Assembly: GCA_910583875.1 (NCBI GenBank)
Contig: CAJTXT010000004.1
Coordinates: 1 to 64,000 of the forward strand
Length of the DNA: 64,000 nucleotides
Source: an uncultured Vampirovibrio sp.
GTDB taxonomy: Bacteria > Cyanobacteriota > Vampirovibrionia > Gastranaerophilales > Gastranaerophilaceae
Reading direction: 5' to 3'
Position 1 is the first letter of the stretch; each line of letters opens with the position of its first letter. The notes under the pieces were generated by a model. The model saw only the letters and a list, made by a program, of their open reading frames with translations, searched no databases and was not told where the DNA came from. A program made the position numbers and the translations under genes. Below, piece by piece: positions 1 to 8,706 of this stretch.

Positions 1-54
1 TAGCGCACCGTGTTCGGGTCGCGGGGGTCGCAAGTTCGAATCTTGTCATCCCGA
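1..54 (+). tRNA. tRNA-Pro(CGG), 5' part cut off by the window edge
   Basis: The anticodon arm (stem CCGTG/CGCGG, loop TTCGGGT) gives anticodon CGG, which reads the proline codon CCG. A T arm with GTTCGAATC and a 3' acceptor strand CATCCCG plus discriminator A follow. The matching 5' acceptor strand and most of the D arm lie before the window. No CCA is encoded, because TTC follows the discriminator base. Confidence 0.88.
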
Positions 55-260
55 TTCTTTAATTATTAAAAATAATTGAAATTTATAGCCACTAGGCTAA
101 TATACATCAATTTTTTATAAGAATATAATTTAAATGTTAGATACTTATAACTTATTTAGCCCTAATATTAATAATCTTATAATTATTTAAATAATAAAAA
201 TTATATCACTAAGCTGCAAAAATCTATAAATAATATAGCAAAGAAAGAATTTACATTTTG

Positions 261-983
261 ATGATTAATAATAAAGAATATTTGGCATTAAAACATGATG
301 TTTTGATTAAATTAGATAAATATTCAAATGATATAAATACAAATATTTTGTACATGTTAAAGCAAGAAAGTAATAACGACGATATTCTAAGAATTTTATT
401 ACAAAGTTTTTTTGCAGAAGATAATGATGTTATAAGGCTAGATTATATTGAAAAAATTCTTATGCAAATAACAAATGCAGATGCATTGAATAATGATTTA
501 TTTGGAAAACATATAAACACGAGACATCTTTTTATATTGGATGTTTTAAATGAATTAAATTTTATATCTTTTTCTATAAATATGATAAATGAAATGTATA
601 ATAAAAAAGATATAAAAAGTAATTTTGAAGTTTTAAAAATGTCAGAATTTGCGGCACATTTATCAATTGCCAAGAATATAAATGATGAATTTGAAGAATT
701 AAAATTCAATATATATTCAAAATTAATGAATCAAATGTCTGAAAATATATCATTTGCATCATCAAAAAGAATAACAAATTTGTCTTCCTTTGTAGATACT
801 TGTGGAATAGCTATTATGAGACATAAAGAAGGCGGAAAACAAATAATTGTTGAAGCATTGAAAGCATTTGAAAATTATAATGTAATAAATGGTAAGCAAG
901 TTGATTCAGCCTTAAACGAAGTCGATTCTGACCGCATAAAAGACGAAGATTTGATGAATGCCATAAACTATTTATATAGTTAG
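261..983 (+). CDS. hypothetical helical protein, 240 aa
   Basis: I do not recognise a family. The product is predicted soluble and mostly alpha-helical, rich in Asn, Ile and Lys, with no signal peptide or membrane segment. A TTG lies in frame directly before the ATG; I chose ATG because the purine-rich AAAGAA about 12 nt upstream is a weak ribosome site that suits it no worse. The gene stands alone behind tRNA-Pro and ends just before a dispersed hairpin repeat. The C-terminal part (EGGKQIIVEALKAFENYN) looks ordered. Function unknown. Confidence 0.7.
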   Translation: MINNKEYLALKHDVLIKLDKYSNDINTNILYMLKQESNNDDILRILLQSFFAEDNDVIRLDYIEKILMQITNADALNNDLFGKHINTRHLFILDVLNELNFISFSINMINEMYNKKDIKSNFEVLKMSEFAAHLSIAKNINDEFEELKFNIYSKLMNQMSENISFASSKRITNLSSFVDTCGIAIMRHKEGGKQIIVEALKAFENYNVINGKQVDSALNEVDSDRIKDEDLMNAINYLYS

Positions 984-1036
984 TTTTGTATTGTTGGGTT
1001 TTAACTGAACCTATGGCTACAAACTACAACTTGTTC

Positions 1037-1137
1037 TGTCATGCTGAACTTGTTTCAGCATCTTAGATTTATAAATAAATTCTTTTAAATGATTAATATT
1101 TTCGCTGGTAAGATGCTGAAACAAGTTCAGCATGACA
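1037..1137. repeat. dispersed inverted hairpin repeat, copy 1
   Basis: This ~101-bp element fills most of the gap after the unknown gene. The left unit TGTCATGCTGAACTTGTTTC... and the right unit are inverse complements, and each unit alone also folds (ATGCTGAA/TTCAGCAT around CTTGT). The interior (GATTTATAAATAAA...) is shared with the copy at 40562-40662, so the whole 100 bp is one mobile-like unit. No transposase is encoded. Confidence 0.85.
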
Positions 1138-1178
1138 GTTAAATTAATTACACACAATAAAAATAATTATATTTTTAA

Positions 1179-1316
1179 TTATTCATCAATAAATTTAAAG
1201 TCATCTCCTAATTTTTCTTCAAGCATTTTTGCAAAATCAACAAAACTAATACCTAATGCTTCTGAAATTCGCCAAGCAGTCATTAATTGAATATTATATG
1301 TTTCTTTTAGTTAAGC
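1179..1316 (-). pseudogene. remnant of an XRE-family regulator (C-terminal half)
   Basis: Reading the minus strand gives LKETYNIQLMTAWRISEALG followed by ISFVDFAKMLEEKLGDDF and a stop at 1179-1181. This resembles the last two helices of a Cro/C1-type HTH domain plus a short tail. An in-frame stop lies directly upstream and the recognition-helix part is missing, so it cannot be a complete gene. It sits just downstream of an intact XRE gene, which suggests a decayed tandem copy. Similarity is judged by eye. Confidence 0.5.
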
Positions 1317-1323
1317 TAATTTC

Positions 1324-1662
1324 CTATAATTTGTTAGTTAGTTCACAAATAAATTCATACGCACTTTTAAATGAAGTTTTATCATTTTTGAGTTTTTCAA
1401 TTCTTATTAATATATCTTTGTAAGCCGTATCAATATTAAAATCTTCATCTGTTATATATAAAATATATGGTTTAATTTTTAAAATTTTTACTATCTGTTC
1501 TAATGTTTGTATAGTAGGATAACTCTTTCCTGATTCGATTTTACTTAATGCAGATGCGCCTATTCCAATTAATTCAGAAAACTTTTCTTGAGAGATATTT
1601 CTAGCTTCTCTCGCTTTTTTTATATTTTTTCCTAAAATATTTTTTATATTAATACTACTCAT
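1324..1662 (-). CDS. XRE-family HTH transcriptional regulator, 112 aa
   Basis: The N-terminal ~65 residues form a Cro/C1-type helix-turn-helix: an amphipathic first helix (LGKNIKKAREARNISQEKFS), the recognition segment (GIGASALSKIESGKSYP) and the closing TLEQIVKILKI. The last ~45 residues are a helical tail of unknown role, perhaps for dimerisation. It would bind DNA as a dimer. A perfect 8+8 bp inverted repeat sits 24-42 bp upstream of the start, consistent with autoregulation. Neighbours on the same strand are a second small XRE gene and a degraded third copy. No phage structural gene is nearby, so a stand-alone regulator is the simplest reading. Confidence 0.85.
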   Translation of the reverse strand: MSSINIKNILGKNIKKAREARNISQEKFSELIGIGASALSKIESGKSYPTIQTLEQIVKILKIKPYILYITDEDFNIDTAYKDILIRIEKLKNDKTSFKSAYEFICELTNKL

Positions 1663-1685
1663 ATCTCAATTTTAATTTTATTTTT

Positions 1686-1704
1686 CAAACAATAGAATTG
1701 TTTG
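1686..1704. promoter_or_regulatory. candidate operator, perfect 8-bp inverted repeat
   Basis: CAAACAAT-AGA-ATTGTTTG lies just upstream of the 112-aa XRE gene start at 1662. Size and symmetry fit a dimeric Cro/C1-type operator. That the neighbouring regulator binds here is inference. Confidence 0.45.
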
Positions 1705-1794
1705 TTGGAATAATTCTTGTTGTCATAAGAAAGATTGTGCTTTATAATTAAAAACATTATAAAAATTACATAGGAGTACATTTATAGTAAAATA

Positions 1795-2028
1795 CTAAAT
1801 ATTTTCAAATAAATCTTTAATTTGAACATTAAGAGCATTGGCAATATCTAAAACAATTGAAATGCTTGGAAATTTTTCGCCACGTTCGATACATCCAATA
1901 TAATTTTTTGCACTAGAAACGCGAAAAGCAAGTTCTTCTTGAGAAATTTTCTTATCATTGCGAATATTGCGAATATTTTCACCAAGGATTTTAAATGATT
2001 TTAAATGTTTTCTTCTGCTTCGTATCAT
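1795..2028 (-). CDS. small XRE-family HTH regulator, 77 aa
   Basis: Almost the whole protein is one Cro/C1-type HTH domain: FKILGENIRNIRNDKKISQ, EELAFRVSSAKNYIGCIERG (recognition helix) and the closing ISIVLDIANALNVQIKDLF. It lacks any effector domain. A basic N-terminus (MIRSRRKHLK) precedes the fold. Short palindromic stretches lie directly upstream (CACC-TATTTT-GGTG at about 2030-2045 and CCTATAAGG at 2068-2076) and may be its operators, which would also place them in the promoter region of the divergent DUF2085 gene. Target genes unknown. Confidence 0.83.
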   Translation of the reverse strand: MIRSRRKHLKSFKILGENIRNIRNDKKISQEELAFRVSSAKNYIGCIERGEKFPSISIVLDIANALNVQIKDLFENI

Positions 2029-2109
2029 ACCACCTATTTTGGTGTATTTTTTTAATTTTATCGACCACCTATAAGGTTGTTATATGGTTATATTCTTAGA
2101 AAAGAAAAA

Positions 2110-2547
2110 ATGAAAAGGGAAATAATAATTTTAATTTTATTTATCTACAGCTTGTTTTTTATGACAGGTGCAATACTTGCGCCCATATTGTCGCATTTTG
2201 AGCTGTATAATTTATCAGCAAAAATTACTTTTTTGTTTGTCGGCTCGTGTCATCAAAATCCCTTGCGCTCCTTCAATTTATTTGGTTACCCTTTTGCATT
2301 ATGCGCAAGGTGTTTTGGCGTTTATTTGTCCTGCACAATCAGCAGCATATTTTTATTAACGAATAAACTTAATATGAATAGATTTCTATTTCTCTTTCTG
2401 ATTGCTTTTGCAATTTTTGACATTACATTAAACACAATTTTTTCAATTGATACAGGAAATATTCTGCGCTTTTTGGCAGGAATATCAATAGGTTTGATAA
2501 TTACAACAATAATTCAATATTTACTGGAAAAAGGAGAAAATATATGA
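2110..2547 (+). CDS. DUF2085 membrane protein, 145 aa
   Basis: The family signature is visible: CHQNPLRSFNLFGYPFALCA then RCFGVY, i.e. a Cys-His-Gln motif followed by CxRCxGxY, flanked by about four hydrophobic helices. DUF2085 proteins are small integral membrane proteins of unknown function whose Cys/His motif suggests metal or redox chemistry. An in-frame TTG exists at 2077; I prefer ATG 2110 because the protein then starts at its first membrane helix (MKREIIILILFIYSLFF). The stop overlaps the next start by 4 bp, so it is probably cotranscribed and coupled with the secreted protein downstream. Confidence 0.75.
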   Translation: MKREIIILILFIYSLFFMTGAILAPILSHFELYNLSAKITFLFVGSCHQNPLRSFNLFGYPFALCARCFGVYLSCTISSIFLLTNKLNMNRFLFLFLIAFAIFDITLNTIFSIDTGNILRFLAGISIGLIITTIIQYLLEKGENI

Positions 2548-3161
2548 AAAAGAAACTAACAGCAATACTTTTATTAATAGCATTTTTTGCACTATGGCAA
2601 AATCAAATAACTATTGTCGCTAATGAACATGAGAATTCTTTATATGAATTTATTAATTCAAAAAAAGAACTGACTGCAGAACTTGAATACCCTTCAATAA
2701 AATTATCTGCAAATATCTCTGGTAAAAAAATACTGCCTGCAAGAACACAAGTTATTATAAAAAATGATGAAGAATTAAATACAAAACAAATTATAAGCGG
2801 TAGTACAATTGCATTTTCAGTTGTCCAAGATGTTAAAGATAATATGGGAAATATTCTTATAAAAGCGGGAACACCTGTAAGTGCAAATATAAAATTTGAA
2901 GAACAAGGAATGATTGGAAAATCTGGGAAAATAACTGTAAGTGATTTCCATACAAAAACAGTAGATGGCAGCTATGTGCCTTTAACCTCGAGCATTTCTG
3001 CTGAACCAAACGATAAAATGGTTTTATCAATTGTGTTAAGTGTATTTATTTGTCCGTTATTCCTTTTGCTAAAAGGTAATCACGCTATAATACCAGCGAA
3101 TACAGTCAAAAATGTTTATACATTTTCTGATGTTTATGTGAAGACTGGAACTTGTATATAA
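2544..3161 (+). CDS. exported protein of unknown function, 205 aa
   Basis: An N-terminal signal peptide (KKKLTAILLLIAFFALW, cleavage near residue 25) is followed by a beta-rich region at about 50-160, with a segment of the form 'I..GT.V.ANI.FEEQGMIGKSGKITVSDF'. A hydrophobic stretch (MVLSIVLSVFICPLFLLL, about 160-177) then precedes a short tail. It is therefore secreted and possibly anchored. I do not recognise a named family. The ATGA overlap with the upstream DUF2085 gene implies a shared job, perhaps in the envelope. Confidence 0.68.
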   Translation: MKKKLTAILLLIAFFALWQNQITIVANEHENSLYEFINSKKELTAELEYPSIKLSANISGKKILPARTQVIIKNDEELNTKQIISGSTIAFSVVQDVKDNMGNILIKAGTPVSANIKFEEQGMIGKSGKITVSDFHTKTVDGSYVPLTSSISAEPNDKMVLSIVLSVFICPLFLLLKGNHAIIPANTVKNVYTFSDVYVKTGTCI

Positions 3162-3189
3162 CTTTTTTAAATATGCTCAAAAGACGTAA

Positions 3190-3306
3190 TGTCACCCTGA
3201 ACTTGTTTCAGGGTCTTACCAGCTGCTTATAACTGTTCTTAATTAAAAAAAATTCTAATGATTTAATTGTTAACTGTTTAGATTCCGAAACAAGTTCGGA
3301 ATGACA
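3190..3306. repeat. dispersed inverted hairpin repeat, copy 2 (within a 402-bp gap)
   Basis: The left unit has stem CACCCTGAA/TTCAGGGT; the right unit has stem ATTCCGAA/TTCGGAAT. The two arms no longer pair fully with each other, but each keeps its own perfect hairpin. A degenerate relative follows at about 3372-3430 (CTGAACTTGTTTGAC, then GATTTTGTGAAAAATGT), sharing the latter string with 32115-32131. The rest of 3162-3563 is AT-rich and shows no gene. Confidence 0.83.
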
Positions 3307-3563
3307 GCAGAATATATTCAATAGTTTGAAGCTTTTTTAATATTACAATTAATAATAACTATTTAACTATTGCTCTGAACTTGTTTGACTATTTTTTTCA
3401 AAATCTTTGATTTTGTGAAAAATGTATGGTTTTCCACAGGGGCTTACTAACTGGTAATATATTAATAATAAAGGGAATGTAGATAAAATTAATATAGTTG
3501 ATTTTTATTAAATTGACTTAGAAAAAAAATCAATTTATCATTAATAAAGTAAGGCAGGGAATT

Positions 3564-4850
3564 TTGGAATTTTCATTTATTCATGTATCAGATATTCATT
3601 TAGGCAGACCATTCTCGGATTTGTCTAAGTATTCTTATGATGAAAAAGTAAAGGAAAAATATAAAACTGCCGTAGAAAAAGCATTTAACAATGTAATTGA
3701 TTTTGCTATATCAAAATGTGTTGATTTTGTTTTTATAGCGGGTGATACATTTGATTCTTTTGAACAAGATTTTTCTTCTAAATTAATTTTAAAAGAAGGC
3801 TTAAAAAAACTTGAAAATTCAGGTATCAAGGTTTTTGCCATTTGCGGAAATCATGACCCTGTAAGTTCTTATAATAAAAATACATTTAATTATGATGAAA
3901 ATTCAAATATTAAAATTGTGGGTTTAAATACTCCTGTTTTTGTTAAACTTCCATTGATAAACAGGAAAAATGAGAAGGTGGGGTTTGTTCAGGCTATAAG
4001 TTTTGAAGAAGAAAAATTTAATGGTAATCCTGTCAGATATTTTTCTCAGCCAAATGATAGTGAAATAAATTTATTTAATATAGGTCTTTTGCATTGTGAT
4101 TTGAATGCAGATGCGACTAGCCCTTATGCACCTTGCCTGTTGAGCGAATTAAAATCATTAAACTATAATTACTGGGCGCTTGGGCATATTCATATCCCTG
4201 ATTTAAAAGAAGATTGTATTCAATATACAGGAACTATTCAGGGTCGAAATACAAAGGAAACAGGTGTGCATGGCATAAGATATGTGCGTGTTGATAATAA
4301 TAAAATTGTGCAAAATTCTTTTGTTCCTATTGATGTTATCCGTTATGAAGATATTGTTTGTGACATTTCCTTCGCAAATGATGAATTTGAAGCTATTAAT
4401 GCTGTTTATGATGAAATTAATAATATAATCAACAGCGAACAAAATATTTGTGAAGTATTCCTGTTAAGGCTTGAAATTAAAGGTTGTGTTAAATTCTTTA
4501 ATGAAATTAACGAGAAATTCTTTGATGAAATTATTAATAAAATAAAGACCGATTTCTCGCAAAAAGTTTATATCTCTCAAATAAAAAATTCGGTTGTACC
4601 TTTGGTTGATGACAATTTTTTACGTGAAGATGACGGAATAACAGGCGCTATATATAATACTTTTGAGAATAATGAACAGCTTGAAACTGCTTTTAATTCT
4701 ATTGAAGAACAATTAAAAAACATAATGCTTAATTGTAATTTTAAAGAAGAAGAATACGAAAACTTTAAAAATCAGGTTATTTCTAGTGCAAAAGAAGAAG
4801 GCATAAGTTTGTGCAATTCTTTATATAATACGGAAAGTGAAGAGGGCTGA
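3564..4850 (+). CDS. SbcD/YhaO-like DNA repair metallophosphoesterase
   Basis: Calcineurin-like nuclease motifs appear in order: DIHLG (about 10-14), GDTFD (about 61-65), GNHDP (about 94-98), a histidine in LLHCDLN and the final GHIH. These are the metal ligands of the SbcD/Mre11 nuclease fold. The length (428 aa) and an acidic C-terminal region suit the Firmicute YhaO type. TTG is the start: AAGGCAGGGA lies a few bases upstream and no ATG precedes the first motif. The gene is followed at once by its ATPase partner, so the product probably acts as the nuclease half of a Mre11-Rad50-like complex that processes DNA ends or hairpins. Confidence 0.88.
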   Translation: MEFSFIHVSDIHLGRPFSDLSKYSYDEKVKEKYKTAVEKAFNNVIDFAISKCVDFVFIAGDTFDSFEQDFSSKLILKEGLKKLENSGIKVFAICGNHDPVSSYNKNTFNYDENSNIKIVGLNTPVFVKLPLINRKNEKVGFVQAISFEEEKFNGNPVRYFSQPNDSEINLFNIGLLHCDLNADATSPYAPCLLSELKSLNYNYWALGHIHIPDLKEDCIQYTGTIQGRNTKETGVHGIRYVRVDNNKIVQNSFVPIDVIRYEDIVCDISFANDEFEAINAVYDEINNIINSEQNICEVFLLRLEIKGCVKFFNEINEKFFDEIINKIKTDFSQKVYISQIKNSVVPLVDDNFLREDDGITGAIYNTFENNEQLETAFNSIEEQLKNIMLNCNFKEEEYENFKNQVISSAKEEGISLCNSLYNTESEEG

Positions 4851-4854
4851 GGAA

Positions 4855-7530
4855 TTGCCGAAATTTTTAGTGAAAAATGTTGTAATAGAAAAAAGTGTTA
4901 AAGACATCAAAACGGGTATAAATTACGAGTTTGATGAAGGGCTTAATATTATTGCAGGCAATAATGAAGCGGGTAAAAGTTCTTTAATGACATTTATTAA
5001 AGACGGTTTTTTCAGAGTTAAAGGAATTGATACAGGTAAAATTTATTTTGATATCGCAGGTAAAACTTATAGAGCGGATATAAAAGATAATCGTGCTACA
5101 GATAAACGCTGTAAGCTTTTTGATGAAGAAAATACAGCTGTGGATTACAGCTTTTTAGAAAAAGCAGTTAACCAAAAGTACTTTGAACAGGGTTTTTCAA
5201 TAAGCCTTGATGATTTGATGAATATTCAAAATAAAGATACCTCTGCACTTGTGGATGTTATTAAAGACCCATCAGGCGAGAAATTAACTGTTTTTACCGA
5301 GCAAATTAAGTCTGACGCAAAAAAGATTTTTGGTGATAACGGCAGACTTACAAAAGAAACTGCGGGAATTTTAGAAAAGATATCGGCAGTTAATTTAAAA
5401 ATTAATGAATTATCAAATAAAGAAACTCAATATAATAATGCTGTAAATTCAATAAAAATAACGGCTGATGATATTGAACTTCTTTGTAGAAAAGAAGAAT
5501 TTCTTAATATACAAATAAAATTGCAGGAATTAGAAAAAAAACTTGCAGAAGTTAATGAAAATAAACGTTATTTAGAAATTAATTTTAATGAAAAATTATT
5601 TTCAGACAAAGAAACATATATTTCTATACTCCAAAATGCGGGTAAATATGAAACTAATTTAAAAAATATAGAAAAAAATAATAATAAATTAGAAAATATT
5701 AATTCTAAAATAAATTCAAATATAAATCGTTTAAAAAATGAATTTTTTGTTGATATCAATATTAGTGATTTAAAAGAGTTTAATTTAGATTTTAATAAAA
5801 TTAAAAATATAAAAGATTTGCTTATAGAAAAGAATTCTTTAGAAAAAGAAATCATAACTAATAATGCAAATAAAGAAAATATAGAAGAAAATTTATTAAA
5901 ATTAAAATATGAACTTTCATCAATCAAAGAAAAATCAATAGAGATTGAAAAATCAGACTATTATAATGAACTTTTTAACTATATTGATGAACAATTAAAA
6001 CAATATAATTATCTGCTATCTTCTCTTAACGATGAAAAAGAGACTAATAATACAAACGGAAATAAGAAGATATTTATTCTGTTTTGTATTTTGCTTTCGC
6101 TTGCAGTTATAAGTTCAATTATAAGCTTTATTTTAAATGCTTTTTCAATCGGAATTTGTACAAGTTTAATTTCTGTATTGTCTTTATTTAGTTTGTATAT
6201 GCTAAAACCAAATAAACATAAGGAAAAACAAGACAAAAATGCAAATTTAAAAAATAATATTCTAAATGATTTAAAAGCAAGAGTTAAAGAATATTCACCT
6301 GAAATTGTTAATACTGATAATTCATATCTGCCGTTTAAATTGGAAAATATAAAACAGGAACTTCAAGGTAAAATTCAAAACATTAAAGCAATTAAGGAAC
6401 TTTTAAATAAAAATAATACGGAAATTAATTATAATAGTGAAAAACTGCAAACCGTAAAAAATAAAATTGAAGAAATAAATGCAAAAATAAATTCCATAAA
6501 AAGAGAAATTGAAGATTTAGTTAAATCTTCAACCGAAAAAATAAATATAAAAGAAGAGGTATACTTAGAAACTGCTGATATTATTAAAAATTTAAAAGAA
6601 GATGTTAATGAAAAAGAGCTTCTTGAACAAGAAATAACAGATTTGAATAAAGAAAAAGATTTAATAGAAGAAACTTTTAATAAGTTTATTTTGCAAAATC
6701 AGTTAAATATTTCATTAAGTGAAAAGTTTGAAGATAATATCAATAAATTAAAAATTTATAATGAAAAAAATTCAGAGATTAAAAACCAACTGGATATTTT
6801 GAATGTAGAAATAGAAAATATTCAAAATAAACTTGAAAAATTATATGCTGATAAAACTGAATATAGCGAATTTGATAAATGCAGTTTTAATATAGAAGAA
6901 GAATTAAACGAATTAAAACTTCAAAAAGAAGAGCAGCTAAACCGTAAAAAAGAATTTGAGTTCCAAAAAAGAGAGCTTGAAAGTTTTGAAGGTCTGAATG
7001 ATTTAAAAATAGAAAAGAACATTCTTTTAGATGAATATCGCAAAAAAATAGCGGAATTAATGAAAAATAAACTTATTCTTTCTATGATAGAAACTGCAAA
7101 AAACAATTTTGATAAAATTCAGCCTGATTTGCAAAATGCGCAAAAATATCTTGCTATATTAACAGACGGAAAGTATTCAAGAATAAACTTAGATTTAGAA
7201 GAAATTCAAAATGAAGATAAGTCAGTAACTAAAAAGTGGGATGAACTTTCACGCGGGACTAAAGAACAGGTATATTTAGCTTTAAGACTCGGCTATGCTT
7301 CAAATTATTCAAAGGATAAAACAACACTTGAACCGAACGGCAGAGCAGATTTACCTTTAATTATCGATGATGCATTTGTTAATTTCGATTTCGACAGAAC
7401 AAAAAATGCACTAAAATGTCTTATTGAGTTTTCAAAAACAAATCAAGTCTTATTCTTTACTTGCCATACAAATGTTATAAAGCAGCATTTTGAAGCATTA
7501 AATGAGAAAATAAATATTATAAATCTGTAA
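4855..7530 (+). CDS. YhaN/SbcC-like ATPase with coiled coils and a membrane hairpin
   Basis: The N-terminus carries Walker A GNNEAGKS (about 35-42). Long coiled-coil segments follow, interrupted near residues 404-450 by two hydrophobic helices (IFILFCILLSLAVISSI and a second one). The C-terminal ATPase half has an ABC-type signature region SRGTKEQ (about 793), Walker B PLIIDDAFVNFD (about 833) and the switch FFTCHT. The internal membrane hairpin is typical of YhaN rather than SbcC. I chose TTG 4855, with AGAGGG 8 nt upstream, which gives an N-terminus MPKFLVKNVV. GTG 4837, overlapping the upstream gene, is the alternative. It would power the SbcD-like nuclease at the membrane. Confidence 0.86.
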   Translation: MPKFLVKNVVIEKSVKDIKTGINYEFDEGLNIIAGNNEAGKSSLMTFIKDGFFRVKGIDTGKIYFDIAGKTYRADIKDNRATDKRCKLFDEENTAVDYSFLEKAVNQKYFEQGFSISLDDLMNIQNKDTSALVDVIKDPSGEKLTVFTEQIKSDAKKIFGDNGRLTKETAGILEKISAVNLKINELSNKETQYNNAVNSIKITADDIELLCRKEEFLNIQIKLQELEKKLAEVNENKRYLEINFNEKLFSDKETYISILQNAGKYETNLKNIEKNNNKLENINSKINSNINRLKNEFFVDINISDLKEFNLDFNKIKNIKDLLIEKNSLEKEIITNNANKENIEENLLKLKYELSSIKEKSIEIEKSDYYNELFNYIDEQLKQYNYLLSSLNDEKETNNTNGNKKIFILFCILLSLAVISSIISFILNAFSIGICTSLISVLSLFSLYMLKPNKHKEKQDKNANLKNNILNDLKARVKEYSPEIVNTDNSYLPFKLENIKQELQGKIQNIKAIKELLNKNNTEINYNSEKLQTVKNKIEEINAKINSIKREIEDLVKSSTEKINIKEEVYLETADIIKNLKEDVNEKELLEQEITDLNKEKDLIEETFNKFILQNQLNISLSEKFEDNINKLKIYNEKNSEIKNQLDILNVEIENIQNKLEKLYADKTEYSEFDKCSFNIEEELNELKLQKEEQLNRKKEFEFQKRELESFEGLNDLKIEKNILLDEYRKKIAELMKNKLILSMIETAKNNFDKIQPDLQNAQKYLAILTDGKYSRINLDLEEIQNEDKSVTKKWDELSRGTKEQVYLALRLGYASNYSKDKTTLEPNGRADLPLIIDDAFVNFDFDRTKNALKCLIEFSKTNQVLFFTCHTNVIKQHFEALNEKINIINL

Positions 7531-7560
7531 ATAAATTTTCGTTTGAACTATACTTTAGTT

Positions 7561-8706
7561 ATGAGTTTTTATAGTGATGAAATAGATAAACTGATTGAAA
7601 AAGATAATTTCAGACAAGTTTATGACATAGAAGAAAAACATGGTAAATATCTTTCAGTTAAGGGGAAAGATATGTTGAATTTTACCTGCAATGATTATTT
7701 GAATTTGAGCACAGACAGAAATTTAATAAATGAATTTGTAGAAAAATATAAAAATAATAATGAGTTTTTGTTTTCTTCAACAGCTTCAAGACTTCAAACA
7801 GGAACATCTTCCGTCTATAAGAAATTAGAGAAAAATCTTGCAAAGCTTTTTCAAAAAGAAGCCTGCTTGTTATTTAATACAGGTTATCAATGTAATTTGG
7901 GAGTAGTTTCTTCACTTGTAAACAGAGATGATGTTATTTTTTCTGATAAATTAAATCATGCAAGTATTATAGACGGTATGAGGCTTTCGACTACGCAATT
8001 TTACCGTTATAAACATTTAGATTATGAAAACCTTGAAGAGCTTTTGAAAAAGCACAGAAATAATTATAAAAAGGCAATTATTATATCAGAATCCGTATTT
8101 AGTATGGATGGTGATATTGCCGATATAAAAAAACTTATTGAATTAAAGAAAAAATATGATTGTTATTTGATGATAGATGAAGCACATGCTTTTGGTGTCT
8201 TTGGTAAAAATCTTGCAGGTATTGCAGATGAAGAAGACATTTTATCGGAGGTTGATATTATTACAGCTACATTAGGTAAGTCGTTTGCGTCAGTAGGTGC
8301 TTTTTGCGTTGCAAATAAAACAATAATAGATTTTCTTATAAATAAAGCAAATTCTTTTATATTTTCAACCGCACTTCCGCCGGTGAATGTTATGTGGGTT
8401 AACTTTTTGATTGAAGAAAAATTCGATTTGGTAAAAAGTAAATCTTTAAAATTAAAGAAGCTTATAAATGAAGCACATAACTATATTAATGATGGCGGAA
8501 CAACTCAAATTGTACCTGTTATTATCGGAGAAAATAATAAAACGGTAAAAATATCGGAAGAATTAAGAAGTAAAGGTTATTACGTGCTTCCTATAAGACC
8601 GCCTACAGTTCCAGTTAATACATCTCGTATCAGGCTTTCATTAACTTCAGATATTACATTTGAAGAGTTTAAAATTCTCATTGATACTGTGAAAGAGGCT
8701 GTATAA
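7561..8706 (+). CDS. bioF: 8-amino-7-oxononanoate synthase
   Basis: This is a PLP-dependent alpha-oxoamine synthase that condenses pimeloyl-ACP/CoA with alanine, the first ring-building step of biotin synthesis. Visible landmarks are FTCNDYLNL, GTGSS-like GTSSVYKKLE, the His in DKLNHASIIDGM, IDEAHAFG with the PLP-ring Asp, and TLGKSFAS with the Schiff-base Lys near residue 240. At 381 aa it has family length. ATG 7561 is preferred over an in-frame TTG 7543 because the conserved region starts shortly after it. The stop overlaps the next start (TAATG). The sequence fits BioF better than Kbl or HemA because of the biotin neighbours. Confidence 0.88.
   Translation: MSFYSDEIDKLIEKDNFRQVYDIEEKHGKYLSVKGKDMLNFTCNDYLNLSTDRNLINEFVEKYKNNNEFLFSSTASRLQTGTSSVYKKLEKNLAKLFQKEACLLFNTGYQCNLGVVSSLVNRDDVIFSDKLNHASIIDGMRLSTTQFYRYKHLDYENLEELLKKHRNNYKKAIIISESVFSMDGDIADIKKLIELKKKYDCYLMIDEAHAFGVFGKNLAGIADEEDILSEVDIITATLGKSFASVGAFCVANKTIIDFLINKANSFIFSTALPPVNVMWVNFLIEEKFDLVKSKSLKLKKLINEAHNYINDGGTTQIVPVIIGENNKTVKISEELRSKGYYVLPIRPPTVPVNTSRIRLSLTSDITFEEFKILIDTVKEAV

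Noticed and set aside
1179..2028. Prophage suggested by several XRE regulators
   Set aside because: No integrase, terminase, portal, tail or lysis gene is found nearby.
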